A stretch of DNA of 63,547 nucleotides from Candidatus Bathyarchaeota archaeon BA1 (GCA_001399805.1 LIHJ01000055.1:1-63547), one strand, 5' to 3'. Positions 18,906 through 28,323 are shown, numbered from the stretch's first letter. Made by a program: numbers and translations. The notes: generated by a model from the sequence alone, not told the origin.

Positions 18906-19253
18906 TTGAAAGTTATAAAAAAAGAGGGATTCAGGTTACCCTATGTAGGAAAGACTAAATTCATTGAATTGACGAGAAATGGCGTTGACTATAAAGGAGG
19001 CTTGTTTTTCATCAGAGATTTTAATAAACTTGAACGCGTGAAGGAAATACTATCAGAAATCCTTAACGATGAGATTGTATTCACTCAGACATGTTTCATG
19101 TGCGGCAGCATGTTCCTATGCGCAAGCTGCGAACATAACAACGTCTGTCAGAGCAGAGACCTACCGTTGTATTGCATCTGCGAAGAATGTTCATCAAAAA
19201 CTAATTCGTACGAGAAATACGTAGAAAAAAGCGCAAGAATGTTATCAGTCTAA
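18906..19253 (+). CDS. Cys-rich putative zinc-binding protein, third gene of RFC operon
   Basis: A 115-residue protein read from TTG, 21 nt after rfcL. The N-terminal half (LPYVGKTKFIELT, YKGGLFFIRDFNKLE) looks like a small alpha/beta fold. The C-terminal half has a dense cysteine cluster (TCFMCGSMFLCASCE, NNVCQSRDLPLYCICEECSS) that could bind two zinc ions or an iron-sulphur cluster. I do not recognise a named family. Position and spacing suggest co-expression with the clamp loader, so a DNA- or RFC-binding role is possible but unproven. Confidence 0.7.
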   Translation: MKVIKKEGFRLPYVGKTKFIELTRNGVDYKGGLFFIRDFNKLERVKEILSEILNDEIVFTQTCFMCGSMFLCASCEHNNVCQSRDLPLYCICEECSSKTNSYEKYVEKSARMLSV

Positions 19254-19305
19254 TATTTAATCCCCATGCATCGAGTTAATATCACTTTAGGGGGAAGGAA
19301 ATACT

Positions 19306-19605
19306 GTGAAAAAAGTGTCAAAACCCAAGGAAACAAGAGAATTTGTCGTATCTAAAAGACACTGGCACGGCCTCACAGGGCGATCCTCTAACCAATATAG
19401 AACATGTTTTCCCATATCTTTAGAAGGCGTAGGAATGATATGGGAGTATTGTTGTAAGCGTTGCATCGATTGGAATCTTGATTGCTGTTGTAAGTGTGGT
19501 CATAACCAAGGCTGTGAAAACTCTCCATACGCTACCCGAAGAAGATTACCCCGTCCATTAAGCGAGGAAGTACTTAAAGCTAGAGGCTGGATTTTTATTT
19601 CTTAA
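19306..19605 (+). CDS. Cys-rich small protein, fourth gene of RFC operon
   Basis: A 99-residue protein with a GTG start, 52 nt after the previous Cys-rich gene. It has a basic N-terminus (SKRHWHGLTGRSSNQYR) and a cysteine-rich core (WEYCCKRCIDWNLDCCCKCG, then QGCEN), consistent with a metal-binding module. The family is unknown to me. It shares base composition and orientation with the rfcS-rfcL-Zn block. It may be the last gene of the operon or an independent small gene. Confidence 0.6.
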   Translation: MKKVSKPKETREFVVSKRHWHGLTGRSSNQYRTCFPISLEGVGMIWEYCCKRCIDWNLDCCCKCGHNQGCENSPYATRRRLPRPLSEEVLKARGWIFIS

Positions 19606-19722
19606 AAAAGTCAGTGAACAGGGATTAAGAAAAACTAGAATTATTAAAGGTAAAGATTTAGGGTGTACGACTTGCGTTCTTTTAACGCTACTGATGCTAG
19701 AGACCCTAAAGTTAGGATTAGG

Positions 19723-20070
19723 TCATTTTTCGCGTAGATTGTATCCTACAACTTTCCCGTTTACATCGATTTGAAGAGTAATCTCCTCAATCTCTACTCC
19801 TCTACCCAGCGTGAACTCTATTGTTGCGTCTAGTATCCACATATCCCCCTCTTTCCACATTTTTGGTATGCTGAGAACCCGATGAAATTCAAACTTCTCT
19901 CTATCCACATCCCATTTTAAAGCTACTTCTCTGTAGTTTTCTTTAATCCAATCTGATATAATTTCGTATACTTGCCCTATTGTAAGAGTCATATATTTCC
20001 ACCTTTTTAGGTGATCACATATTTCAACTATTTCAATTTTTCCGCTTATTACTTTAGCATAGGTACTCAT
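19723..20070 (-). CDS. Hypothetical protein, 115 aa
   Basis: A 115-residue soluble protein with ATG start at 20070, opposite to the RFC operon. Predicted order: beta strand, helix (LTIGQVYEIISDWIKENYRE), then several beta strands (WILDATIEFTLGRGVEIEEI, QIDVNGKVVGYNLRE). The fold resembles small alpha+beta domains, but no motif identifies it. It sits between the Cys-rich genes and the broken rfcL and has AT-rich codon use like the RFC block. Confidence 0.6.
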   Translation of the reverse strand: MSTYAKVISGKIEIVEICDHLKRWKYMTLTIGQVYEIISDWIKENYREVALKWDVDREKFEFHRVLSIPKMWKEGDMWILDATIEFTLGRGVEIEEITLQIDVNGKVVGYNLREK

Positions 20071-20325
20071 AAATCAATCGATTTGTAACAGGTTAACCCC
20101 AAAGTCTTAAACCTTTAAGATGTCGCGTAACCACAGCCGACCATTCTTAAATTTTTTCCCTTAGAAGTAAATTATCCTATAAACAAAATGAAGATAAATA
20201 ATACGACTTCCAGTACAGAAGGTAGAGAGAAAGAGCCATCTTAAATTTGGAATTGTATATTCGGTCATGGGCAAAATTGCAGTGAAAATAATTAGTAACA
20301 ATCACCGCATTGTTTGGGAGAAAAC

Positions 20326-21262
20326 ACTTTGTTGGACGAGTTAGATGGGATCGCTGGGATTAGAGGGCTTAGAACCTCGCAGTGTCAAGACGGCGATATA
20401 CCCCATCTTGATTGTAAATAATGCATATGATCCTCGGTTCGCTACGCTTCGCAATTGCTGCCTCCTCATTGAGTTCGGGAAGCCCCTCGTCTCAGAGGTG
20501 GCGAAACACCTGAAGCGAATCTGCGCAAGAGAGGGGATTGAAGCCGATGAGAACGCCCTAAAATTCATAGCTCAGCGATCTGAGGGAGACGTCAGATCGG
20601 CGGTGAATGACTTGCAGGCGTTGGGGCAGGGAAAGTGTCGCTTAACCTACAATGATGTGTCTTGGCTGGCTTTTCGAGACAGGAAGGAGGCCATCTTCGA
20701 GGTGCTGAGGCTCATCTTTTATGCGAGGAGTTGTGAGGCAGCAAAGCGAGCCATCGATATGGCGGATGTGGAAACTGACATGCTCTTCGAGTGGATCTAC
20801 GAGAATGTCCCGTTTCAGTTCCAGGACCCACACGGCTTATCGAGGGCGATGGATGCACTGGCTGTTGCGGACCTGTATCGTGGAAGAGTTAGGGCGACGC
20901 AGGATTGGAAGCTCACTCGATATGTTGTCGATTTTATGACAGCTGGCGTTGCAATGGCTAGGGAGAAGGAACCTTCTACATGGGTTCCACTCCGATTCCC
21001 TGAGAGAATACGGATGTTGTCCAGAACTAAGCAGGAGAGGGAGATGCGGTCACAGATCGGTTGGAGAATACGGAGGAGGTGCCACATATCGTCTGTGAGA
21101 GCCGTGAAGGAGGTCCTGCCCTACCTAAGAATCATTTTCGAAAGCAATGTGGAGATGGCAGCCGGAATTGCCAGATGGCTTGGCCTTGATGAGGCTATGG
21201 TGGAGTATCTCGCTGGGGAGGGGAGATGGGCACAGGCGACTGTAAAGCGTTTGGGCTCTTAG
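20326..21262 (+). pseudogene. rfcL: Truncated second rfcL lacking its ATPase core
   Basis: An open frame of 305 codons from 20345 aligns by eye with RfcL from just after Walker B to the end: TAIYPILIVNNAYDPRF, LIEFGKPLVSEVAKHLKRI, RSEGDVRSAVNDLQALGQGK and the collar (ADLYRGRVRATQDW). The expected Walker B and its flank are still visible just upstream but in another frame (LLDELDGIAGI at 20329-20361), so the junction also carries an indel. Walker A, the sensor and about 130 residues are gone. The GC-rich codon use matches the mcm region rather than the intact RFC operon upstream. It cannot act as an ATPase. Confidence 0.85.
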
Positions 21263-21323
21263 CCTAGCATCTAGCGGGATTATTTTCTTATTTTTAAGGG
21301 TTGAGTGGTTGTTTCCGAATTTA

Positions 21324-21434
21324 TCAAGAAATAAAAAAGTTGCCTAGCTGGGTGGCAGCCACCAAATAGCCACCCATACTCACCAAGACAACAGCCAATA
21401 CAGCAATAGTAGCGTATAGCCGCGTTTCCTTCAT
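21324..21434 (-). CDS. Single-helix membrane micro-protein, 36 aa
   Basis: A 36-codon minus-strand frame with ATG at 21434, preceded by GGTGAAAG as a good Shine-Dalgarno-like site 4-8 nt upstream. The product has a short charged start (MKETRLYA) and one clean membrane helix (TIAVLAVVLVSMGGYLVAA). The length and ribosome site argue for a real gene. Its function is unknown; small archaeal membrane proteins of this type often assist larger complexes. Confidence 0.5.
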   Translation of the reverse strand: MKETRLYATIAVLAVVLVSMGGYLVAATQLGNFFIS

Positions 21435-21586
21435 TATCTTTCACCAACCATAGCCTTGGAAAAAGCCTATTTTATGCTAAGCCTTAGAACAAACCGTTCT
21501 AAACTCAGAACAACCTCGCTCTATAATTTGCTTTAGGACAACTGAGACGATGGCGTGGGAGAGAACAAGCATAGGCGATAGGTAAA

Positions 21587-21966
21587 ATGGCGGGTACATT
21601 AGCGCTTCTTTTGCTTGGAGATGAGCGTCTAAGCGATTATGTAAGTGAGATCTCTCATGGCGCGGCCAAAGCCTATACCTCAGCCGTTAACTTGGCGGAA
21701 TTATACTATAAGACAGTGGATAAGGTGGGTCTTCAAACTGCTGAGACATGGTATTTTCGAGTTTTAAACTCCAACGTGATCATTGCTCCAGCCGATGCAA
21801 CACTAGCCAGGGAAGTCAGCATTTACAAGAGCAAATATAAGCGTTCATTATCCCTAGCTGATTGCTTCGCCATGGCCCTATCCATAAAGGAGAAAGCAAC
21901 GCTATTGACACGGACAGCGACTTCAAGGGAGCGAGAGAGATAGAAACAAAATATTTTCCTATATAA
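21587..21966 (+). pseudogene. Broken VapC-type PIN toxin gene
   Basis: The frame from 21587 covers most of a PIN nuclease: TLALLLLGDERL, the conserved glutamate in AVNLAELYYKTV, and LSLADCFAMALSIKE with the catalytic aspartate. The N-terminal strand with the first catalytic aspartate is missing. At the C-terminus the frame goes astray (TRTATSRERER), while the expected DSDFKGAREIETKYF is read one frame over to a TAA at 21964. Two lesions make it inactive. No VapB gene lies upstream. Confidence 0.75.
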
Positions 21967-22076
21967 TCGATAAGAATATTTTAAAACAATAATAAGTAGT
22001 CATTATGACGAAAACGAGACGAACGGTGCGAACGGCCACCCTAAAGGAATTATGAAGAAACGTTTAAGACGTAAAT

Positions 22077-22406
22077 CTATCGGATTCGGCTTCCCACCCC
22101 AACATCCTTCTCTGGCACTAACAAAACCACATTTCCCTCACTGTCCTCGGCAGCGAAGATCATGCACTGAGACTCCACGCCCATAAACTTCTTTCTCTGC
22201 AGGTTCAGAATGAAAGCAAACTTCTTACCGATTAGCTCCTCCTGCGCATACCACTGCAATAAACCAGCCACGGACTGCCTCCTTTCCACACCAAAATCCA
22301 CAACCATACGAATCAGACTCCGGGAGCCTGGTATTCTCTCAGCCTCCATAACCTTCCCAACCCTCATATCCAGCCTCTGAAACTCCTCAAACGATATCTC
22401 CAACAC
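22077..22406 (-). CDS. tRNA-binding OB-fold protein (MetG C-terminal/CsaA type)
   Basis: A 109-residue EMAP/Trbp111-like domain: FQRLDMRVGKVMEAERIPG at the start, then RSLIRMVVDFGVERRQSVAG, the LIGKKFAFILNLQRKKFMG strand pair and MIFAAED near the end. This is the stand-alone form of the domain found at the C-terminus of methionyl-tRNA synthetase; it binds tRNA in a structure-specific manner and is probably a dimer. It is flanked by unrelated genes. Confidence 0.88.
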   Translation of the reverse strand: MLEISFEEFQRLDMRVGKVMEAERIPGSRSLIRMVVDFGVERRQSVAGLLQWYAQEELIGKKFAFILNLQRKKFMGVESQCMIFAAEDSEGNVVLLVPEKDVGVGSRIR

Positions 22407-22600
22407 AAATCACCGATTTTCCATTCCCATATACCCAAGACTAATAAGCTTTGCGCATCTCGGTTCTGTTGATTCTGGTGGTGTTCCCAGAGGGGTGTTG
22501 AATCGGTGGTGGATGTAAATAGCGCGCTAAAGTTGAAGGCGATTCAAGATGGAGTGACAAAGCGCAAGCCCGTAGAAAAGGAGCCCTAGGCTCATATTGC

Positions 22601-23038
22601 TTACTTTCTACTAAGGGCTGCAAGCAATAGCCCTATCAGAAAAAGGAAGACTAAGAACGCAAGGATATTACCTGCCACTGATTCCCTTGCTCCCTGTTCA
22701 AGTATCGCCCTTAACTCTTCAACCTCTTCTTTCCCTAAGCCTTCTTTTCTCCCTCTCTCTAAAAGTTCATCTCTTCTCTTGATTTGCTCTGGCGTGAGAG
22801 GAGATTTTCCTTCTTTGAAGGCTTTAACGAAGGCTGGGTCGGTCACCCGCCTTGCAATCTCTATTAATCCATAAATCATTGTAGCACGCATCTCGTGAAC
22901 CTCGGCTCCAATATTCTTGACTTCTTGCTCAGTTTTGCTTAGAGGTCTTATGATACCTAAGTAAGTGGTAATCAGCAGAATGGCTAACGTGATGAGGAGA
23001 GGAAGAGTGATGCTAAGAAATAAATCAATTATCTCCAA
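22601..23038 (-). CDS. Membrane protein with two terminal helices
   Basis: A 145-residue protein with a membrane helix at each end (LFLSITLPLLITLAILLITT near the start; NILAFLVFLFLIGLLLAALS at the end) and a charged, coiled-coil-like middle (LTPEQIKRRDELLERGRKEG). Both ends would anchor it so that the coiled part faces one side of the membrane. No known family is recognised. It is a single gene with ATG start at 23038. Confidence 0.65.
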   Translation of the reverse strand: MEIIDLFLSITLPLLITLAILLITTYLGIIRPLSKTEQEVKNIGAEVHEMRATMIYGLIEIARRVTDPAFVKAFKEGKSPLTPEQIKRRDELLERGRKEGLGKEEVEELRAILEQGARESVAGNILAFLVFLFLIGLLLAALSRK

Positions 23039-23169
23039 TTCTCATTCCCACAGAGCACTTGTCGTAACCCTAGATAATTTCTTTACGTAATGTTTAACCA
23101 ATTCAACATAAAGCATTTTCGTCTATTACCAGAAACTCAACGTGAGGCGCGCGCTTGTAGGCATCCTTA

Positions 23170-23538
23170 TCAAATCTGTGCGTTTACGTTTAGATAGGAC
23201 GAAAGTTGCGTTATACTCCTGATGATTATGTCTGGTTTCTCTTGTTTTAGAGACTTTTCATCAAATAATCCAGTTAGAACTGCTATTGTTTTCGCTCCAG
23301 CCGCTTTTCCCGCTCTAATATCGACGACAGAGTCCCCAACGATAGCGCAATCCTTTATTGGCGTACCCAATCTCCTACGTCCCTCCAGAAAAGCGTCAGG
23401 ATACGGTTTTGGCCTCTCCACATCTAATGTCGTAATGATGACCCTGAAGGATTTATTGAACCCCAATCTTTTTAGCTGATCTTCAATGAGAGATTTATTT
23501 ACATAAATAAATTTATGGCGTGGAAACAGATTAAGAAT
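23170..23538 (-). pseudogene. N-terminally truncated HAD-superfamily phosphatase
   Basis: The open frame holds the C-terminal half of a phosphoglycolate-phosphatase-like HAD protein: KSLIEDQLKRLGF, ERPKPYPDAFLEG (conserved lysine), the motif IV region AIVGDSVVDIRAGKAAGAKT and VLTGLFDEKSL. The first half with the nucleophile DxD motif is absent, and a TAG closes the frame at about 23540, just before the divergent neighbour. It therefore cannot be catalytic. Truncation may date from the rearrangement that brought in the next gene. Confidence 0.7.
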
Positions 23539-23570
23539 CTAAAATAAACCTTGAGCGCAGGGTAGAAAAT

Positions 23571-24233
23571 ATGTTCCAAGACAAGTTGACGCGCTATTTT
23601 GATGAGCCTGGTCCGCAAAACACCAATTCCGTTATAGAGGCTGTGAAGGGACGAGTAAGGGAGCTTAAAATAGGATACGTTGTTGTAGCTTCTGAAAGTG
23701 GAAAAACAGCGTTGAAAGTCGCTGAGGCACTTAAAGATTTTAATGTTAAGGTGGTGTGTGTTACAGCCTATGCTGGGGTTAGACGAACTTATGGGAAGCC
23801 TTGGCCTGAAATAACAGGCGAGTTGAGGAAGCATCTTGAGAAGCTGGGTGTCAAGATATTAGAGGAGACTCCCTGGATATGTGGATGTACCTTTGATACG
23901 GCATTTCTTGGGGCGCAAACCCCATCAAAAATTATTCACACATTCTTAAGCCGCGCCTTAGGATACGGATTCAAAACAGCTTTAGAATGCGCATTGTTGG
24001 CAGCGGATGCTGGAGCTATACCAACTGATGAGGAGGTGGTTTCAATTGCGGGAACAGGGTGGGCTGGTGGAGGAGCGGATTGCGCCATAGTAGCAAAATC
24101 AGCACATGTGTATGGAGGGGAATTCATCAGCCTAGATAGGGGATTAGAAGTAAAGGAAGTAATAGCCATGCCAAGATTGAAATTCACTGAAAGAATGATT
24201 GAGGATATCAAGCAAGCCAAGCAACCGTTATAG
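23571..24233 (+). CDS. Pyruvate kinase alpha/beta-domain protein
   Basis: A 220-residue stand-alone protein resembling the C-terminal allosteric domain of pyruvate kinase. Seen: YVVVASESGKTALKVAEAL (the hallmark S-x-S/T-G-K/R-T/S turn), VVCVTAYAGVRRTYGKPW, and GWAGGGADCAIVAKSAHVYGG. The catalytic barrel is absent. Archaeal genomes carry such proteins as conserved genes of unknown role; sugar-phosphate or nucleotide sensing is only a guess. Its start (ATG 23571) is divergent from the truncated HAD gene. Confidence 0.78.
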   Translation: MFQDKLTRYFDEPGPQNTNSVIEAVKGRVRELKIGYVVVASESGKTALKVAEALKDFNVKVVCVTAYAGVRRTYGKPWPEITGELRKHLEKLGVKILEETPWICGCTFDTAFLGAQTPSKIIHTFLSRALGYGFKTALECALLAADAGAIPTDEEVVSIAGTGWAGGGADCAIVAKSAHVYGGEFISLDRGLEVKEVIAMPRLKFTERMIEDIKQAKQPL

Positions 24234-24263
24234 CAGCATTCTAATTGCACGCGTGAGGCTCGC

Positions 24264-25391
24264 TTACCCGTTTTTCTTGATGATTATAAAAATGATGCCT
24301 GATAAAGTCATTAGACTCGTCAATAGAAGGAAGGGCATCTTAATTCCAAGCGTGGCCAGATGGGTAACTAACATAGGCGCCACTGGGAATGAGAAGTCGA
24401 TGATTGCATCGAAGAAAGCCATATGCATGCTTTCTTTACCCTCGGGTGACAGTTCTGCGACCATGGCGCTTGACTGAACAAATACGGCTCCTAATGCTAC
24501 GCCTAAAAGCCCCATGGCTAGAATCATCTCTAAGGCGCCCTCAGAAAAATAGAGAAGAACGAACGGAAACGCACCACCAATAGCAGCTAAGGCAATCAGC
24601 TTTCTCCTCTCAACTCTTTCAGATAATAAACCTATGGGAACCTGAAGAAGTGTAAATGTTAGGAAGTAGGAAGCCAGAATGATCCCTATCCAAAAGCTTG
24701 AGAACCCAAGCGATGAGCCAACTAAGGGTATGATGATGTCCAGTGCAGCGAAACAAAGTTCAGCTAAAAAGGCAGCTAAACATATCAGAAGAATCATTCT
24801 GTTTAAAACCATAGCTCTCGCCGAACGGAAGAAACTCGCCCTCCCTTGAGTTTTTTCTTCCCTCAAGTATTGAAGGGAACCGATCGCGCCTAATGAAATT
24901 AGTCCGCAGAGAAAGAATGGATAGGAAAGGTTTAGAGTCCCCGCAATACCACCTAGGATAGGACCGATTATTATTCCTAGGCTATTTGCTGTTCTATAAA
25001 ACGCAAGACTTTTACCCTTTTCCTCAAATTGGGCTGCAAGGCCGAGGGCCGCTGGACCAAATAAACCCAGCCCCACACCTTGCAGCACACGGAAAGTTAC
25101 GAGCTGGATAAAGGTCTGAGCCAACCCCACGAGAAAGGCAAAGGTCGCATAGATCAACAGCCCCGCAAACACGAATCTCTTCTTTCCATACTTATCGCTT
25201 AAGTAACCCGTATACAACTGCAGTAAGGACCATGTTAGAGAATAGGCTGTAAAGAAGTAGCCTATCTCTATATACGAAGCGCCGTAATGCTCGACGTATT
25301 GAGGAAGAACAGGCGAAACTATGGACAAAGCGATGGCCTCTAGCAACCCGAGCAAACTGAGGCCAAAGAACTCACTCATCTTATCCAACAT
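24264..25391 (-). CDS. Major facilitator superfamily transporter
   Basis: A 375-residue transporter with 11 to 12 membrane helices. The first loop has the MFS signature (GYLSDKYGKKRFVFAGLL), and the repeat half shows the matching LSERVERRKLIALAAIGG. FRVLQGVGLGLFGPAALGL fits the drug-proton antiporter type. It is likely an efflux pump with unknown substrate. It is convergent with the pyruvate-kinase-domain gene, with 30 nt between them. Confidence 0.87.
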   Translation of the reverse strand: MLDKMSEFFGLSLLGLLEAIALSIVSPVLPQYVEHYGASYIEIGYFFTAYSLTWSLLQLYTGYLSDKYGKKRFVFAGLLIYATFAFLVGLAQTFIQLVTFRVLQGVGLGLFGPAALGLAAQFEEKGKSLAFYRTANSLGIIIGPILGGIAGTLNLSYPFFLCGLISLGAIGSLQYLREEKTQGRASFFRSARAMVLNRMILLICLAAFLAELCFAALDIIIPLVGSSLGFSSFWIGIILASYFLTFTLLQVPIGLLSERVERRKLIALAAIGGAFPFVLLYFSEGALEMILAMGLLGVALGAVFVQSSAMVAELSPEGKESMHMAFFDAIIDFSFPVAPMLVTHLATLGIKMPFLLLTSLMTLSGIIFIIIKKNG

Positions 25392-25507
25392 TCACATTTC
25401 CTTAGGCTATAACTAAACGTAATCTTCACACATCCTTTAAATATTTCAACGAGCACGATATGCTTATCTCCTGTTATGAAGAAGCTAGTTTGCAACGAGG
25501 GTCATTA

Positions 25508-26059
25508 ATGAAAACTGGACAAGTTTTTCATAGGTTTTCAGCTAAGGATGGAAGGAAGGTGATTTTGAGAACCCCGAGATGGGAGGACCTCGATGACCTT
25601 TTGGAATTGATTAATTCACTTATAGAAGAAGGCGCTGAAATAGATATGGACGCTAAGAAAACGAGAGAGGAGGAGGTGGATTGGTTGGCTGGTGCGCTGG
25701 CTCGTTTAGAAAAATGGGAAGAACTTTATGTGGTCGCTGAAGTGGACGGAAAAATTGTGGCAAGTTCTTCTGTGAGGAAAAGGAAATTTCGCTGGGAGAG
25801 TCATGTTGGCGATTTGGGTATTATAATAAAATCGGGCTATAGAGATGCAGGGATAGGCACCGAAATGATGAAGACCCTAATTGATCAAGCTCGCGCGATG
25901 GGGCTAAAAATATTGACTCTGACTGTGTTTGCTACGAACGAGAGAGCCATCCATGTCTATGAAAAGGTGGGCTTCAAAGAGACTGGAAGAATCCCCAAGG
26001 AAATATGCAGAAACGGAAAATATATAGACAGGATCATCATGACGAAAACATTGACTTAG
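25508..26059 (+). CDS. GNAT-family N-acetyltransferase
   Basis: A GNAT of about 183 residues. The acetyl-CoA-binding motif A is GIIIKSGYRDAGIGTEMMKT, and motif B is ATNERAIHVYEKVGFKETGR. The TATA-like CTTTAAATATTT near 25435 is only about 20 nt before an upstream ATG at 25460, so transcription should begin after it; the ATG at 25508 is the better start. The substrate is unknown. A methyltransferase follows one base later, so the two are probably co-expressed. Confidence 0.85.
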   Translation: MKTGQVFHRFSAKDGRKVILRTPRWEDLDDLLELINSLIEEGAEIDMDAKKTREEEVDWLAGALARLEKWEELYVVAEVDGKIVASSSVRKRKFRWESHVGDLGIIIKSGYRDAGIGTEMMKTLIDQARAMGLKILTLTVFATNERAIHVYEKVGFKETGRIPKEICRNGKYIDRIIMTKTLT

Positions 26060-26060
26060 C

Positions 26061-26750
26061 GTGTTTAAGTGTGCTTTCTTAAAGGTGAAAAATTTGGCGG
26101 ATTACTTTGAGAAGTTGTATGGTGAAGTTGCTTGCAAGTGGGGATTGAAACCGGACTTCATCTTGGTTCATTTCTTAGACGTGATTCCCAAAGGCGTTGT
26201 CTTAGACTTGGGGATGGGTGAGGGTAGGAACGCCCTCTTTCTTGCGGAGAGGGGTTTTGAGGTTGAGGGGATCGATATCTCTAAGATAGCTGTTAACAGA
26301 TGCCTTCAATTGGCTAAGGAAAAGAATGTGAGCATAAGGGCATACGTAGGCGATATGAGGAATTTTAAGATACCCGAAGAAAGGTACTCGCTTATCCTTT
26401 CTGCTGGAGCATCCCTCAACTTCCTCAAGAAGAGCGAGGTAGAAGGAATCGCGGCTAACATGAAAAGGGGAGTTAAGGAAGGTGGCTTCATTTACACATC
26501 TGTCGTTTCAACGGATGAGCCACTCTATAAGAAGTTAAGGGCTCAGCAACATCTCATCGAGGAGAACACATTTTACGTTTCCCGAATAGGAACCCATGTC
26601 CATTACTTCACTTATAAAGAAATCAAACAACTCTTCTCAGACTTCCAAACAATCATCCACTTAAGGGGCTCAGAGCTCGACTTCCACAACAAACCCCATT
26701 ACCACGGGATCATGTATTATTTAGGCCGAAAGCAACGACTAAGCACCTGA
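26061..26750 (+). CDS. SAM-dependent class I methyltransferase
   Basis: A 229-residue Rossmann methyltransferase read from GTG immediately after the GNAT stop. Motif I is VVLDLGMGEGRNALFLAERG, the acidic loop EGIDISKIAVNRC follows, and YSLILSAGASLNFLK is the motif IV region. It most resembles small-molecule methyltransferases of the tellurite-resistance/UbiE type. The substrate is not predictable. It forms a pair with the preceding acetyltransferase. Confidence 0.83.
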   Translation: MFKCAFLKVKNLADYFEKLYGEVACKWGLKPDFILVHFLDVIPKGVVLDLGMGEGRNALFLAERGFEVEGIDISKIAVNRCLQLAKEKNVSIRAYVGDMRNFKIPEERYSLILSAGASLNFLKKSEVEGIAANMKRGVKEGGFIYTSVVSTDEPLYKKLRAQQHLIEENTFYVSRIGTHVHYFTYKEIKQLFSDFQTIIHLRGSELDFHNKPHYHGIMYYLGRKQRLST

Positions 26751-26819
26751 TAGAAATTCCGTTACAAATGGTAATGTGCGCTAAATATAATTCCTAATCA
26801 TTTTTCTATCTTCAATAAA

Positions 26820-27246
26820 TTAAGTTTCGATGTCAGATGTCTCCTTGAAATAATTTGACATGTTGATGACCGCTATTCTCTCGGAAACATAATGAGAGCA
26901 CCCCACAAGATTCACCTCTAGTTTTTCAGCGGTTTTCAAAAATTCTTCTGCGTGTTTTTGCACAAAGGCCAACTTTATTTTAGTTTTCACGACCCCAGTA
27001 ACATAAGTGTCACACTGAAGTTTATAGGCTCTTTGAGATATTCTGGAAAGTTTCCTCCACCAGCGACAACAGCCACTTTCCTGCATCTGTCATCATATTT
27101 TCGTATCTCCAATTTTGTAATCCTAGTCTTTCTTTCACGTTTTGGACAAAATCATTAAAGTTATTCTGTTCTGGTTCCCCATAGACACCAGAAAGTACGC
27201 CACAGTATTCAGCAAATTCCCATTTCAGCTTCACGGTTTTTTTCAT
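26820..27246 (-). pseudogene. Frameshifted hypothetical gene
   Basis: Two overlapping minus-strand frames appear to be one gene. The first (ATG at 27246) gives KKTVKLKWEFAEYCGVLSG to WLLSLVEETFQNISK and stops. The second carries on with RAYKLQCDTYVTGVVKTKIK, HAEEFLKTAEKLEVNLVGCS and ends at 26820. A single-base indel near 27020-27040 would join them into about 140 residues. I do not recognise the family. It may be a sequencing error rather than a true lesion. Confidence 0.55.
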
Positions 27247-27290
27247 GATTTCACCTCTTTGGGTTTTGCTTCATAGCGACAGTACTCTTA

Positions 27291-28257
27291 TCACTTTCCA
27301 ATATATTTCAAAACAATTGAGAGGATGAGAAGGAAGATTGACGCGCTTATGATAACATTCATAAAGGGTGCGGGGTTACTTGCTATTGCTTTTCTGAACT
27401 CGGTTATGTAGTTCCTAGTTTTCATATAAAGGTGTACATCACTTACGTTGGCTGTGTAGTCGCTACACGGCTCAATCTGACTTCTTTCATGATACTCGTT
27501 CCATGAATACACTGTTATCATCTCCACCTTTGCTTTGTTATTTATGAGATATCTCCATTGATGATCATACAGGCCTTCAGTAAGTGTTTCATCATATCTC
27601 ATGTACGTGGTTCGACTGCCAGCTAAGTACAAGTAGTAGTCATCATATCTCGGAAGTATTGCTACCATTCCATCATTCTGTATGACCGGATCGTTATTAT
27701 GTATCCAAGTAGGGTAGTCCTTAGCAGTCCATAAGTACCAATCCACATATTCCATATGTCCAACTACTCTACTGGTGAAGCGTGTATCCTTGGGGGGTTC
27801 AGTGGGTTGTACCATAAAATCAGGGGTAGCCCCTCCACTTAACATAAATTGATGAATAAGGTGAAGCGTAATGGTCGTAAATGTAATAATACACAAAGGT
27901 GTAATTTATTGAACCCGTGTACGGCTCAATTATAATACAGAACTTGAGAGGCAAGTTCTCCTCAATGTTAGCATCTATAAACCTTAGCGTGGCGTTGTCC
28001 TCGTAACCGTTATTACCCCACCAAGATATAATCACGAAATCAACACCTACATCCTTCATGAGCTTGATCTGTTTACGTAAATGTGTAACATTTTGGGAGC
28101 TGTAATAATTGTAATATGAAGGCGTATCAACAACTATGTTACTAATTGAATCGTTCCAATGTCTACTTCCCCAGCCTTCATCATACCAGACATAAAAGTA
28201 GCAACCAATAATCACCTCACTATGAGCCCTTGGGGGTGGTATCAGGGAGAATAACAT
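27291..28257 (-). pseudogene. Frameshifted secreted GH99-like protein with C-terminal anchor
   Basis: The first frame (28257-27820) reads CYFYVWYDEGWGSRHWND, VTHLRKQIKLMKDVGVDFVI and ISWWGNNGYEDNAT, typical of glycoside hydrolase family 99-like domains (endo-alpha-mannosidase fold). The second frame (27896-27291) continues with PKDTRFTSRV, AGSRTTYMRYDETLTEG and VYSWNEYHERSQIEP, then a C-terminal membrane helix (FMNVIISASIFLLILSIVL). One indel near 27825 joins them. In-frame hydrophobic codons upstream of 28257 look like a signal peptide without a start codon, so a second lesion is likely. An enzyme acting outside the cell on glycans is implied. Confidence 0.7.
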
Positions 28258-28323
28258 GATAAGGAAAATGAAAAAACATGAATATGAGAAAAAAAGGGGA
28301 GTGAACGTGTGATGAACATATTT

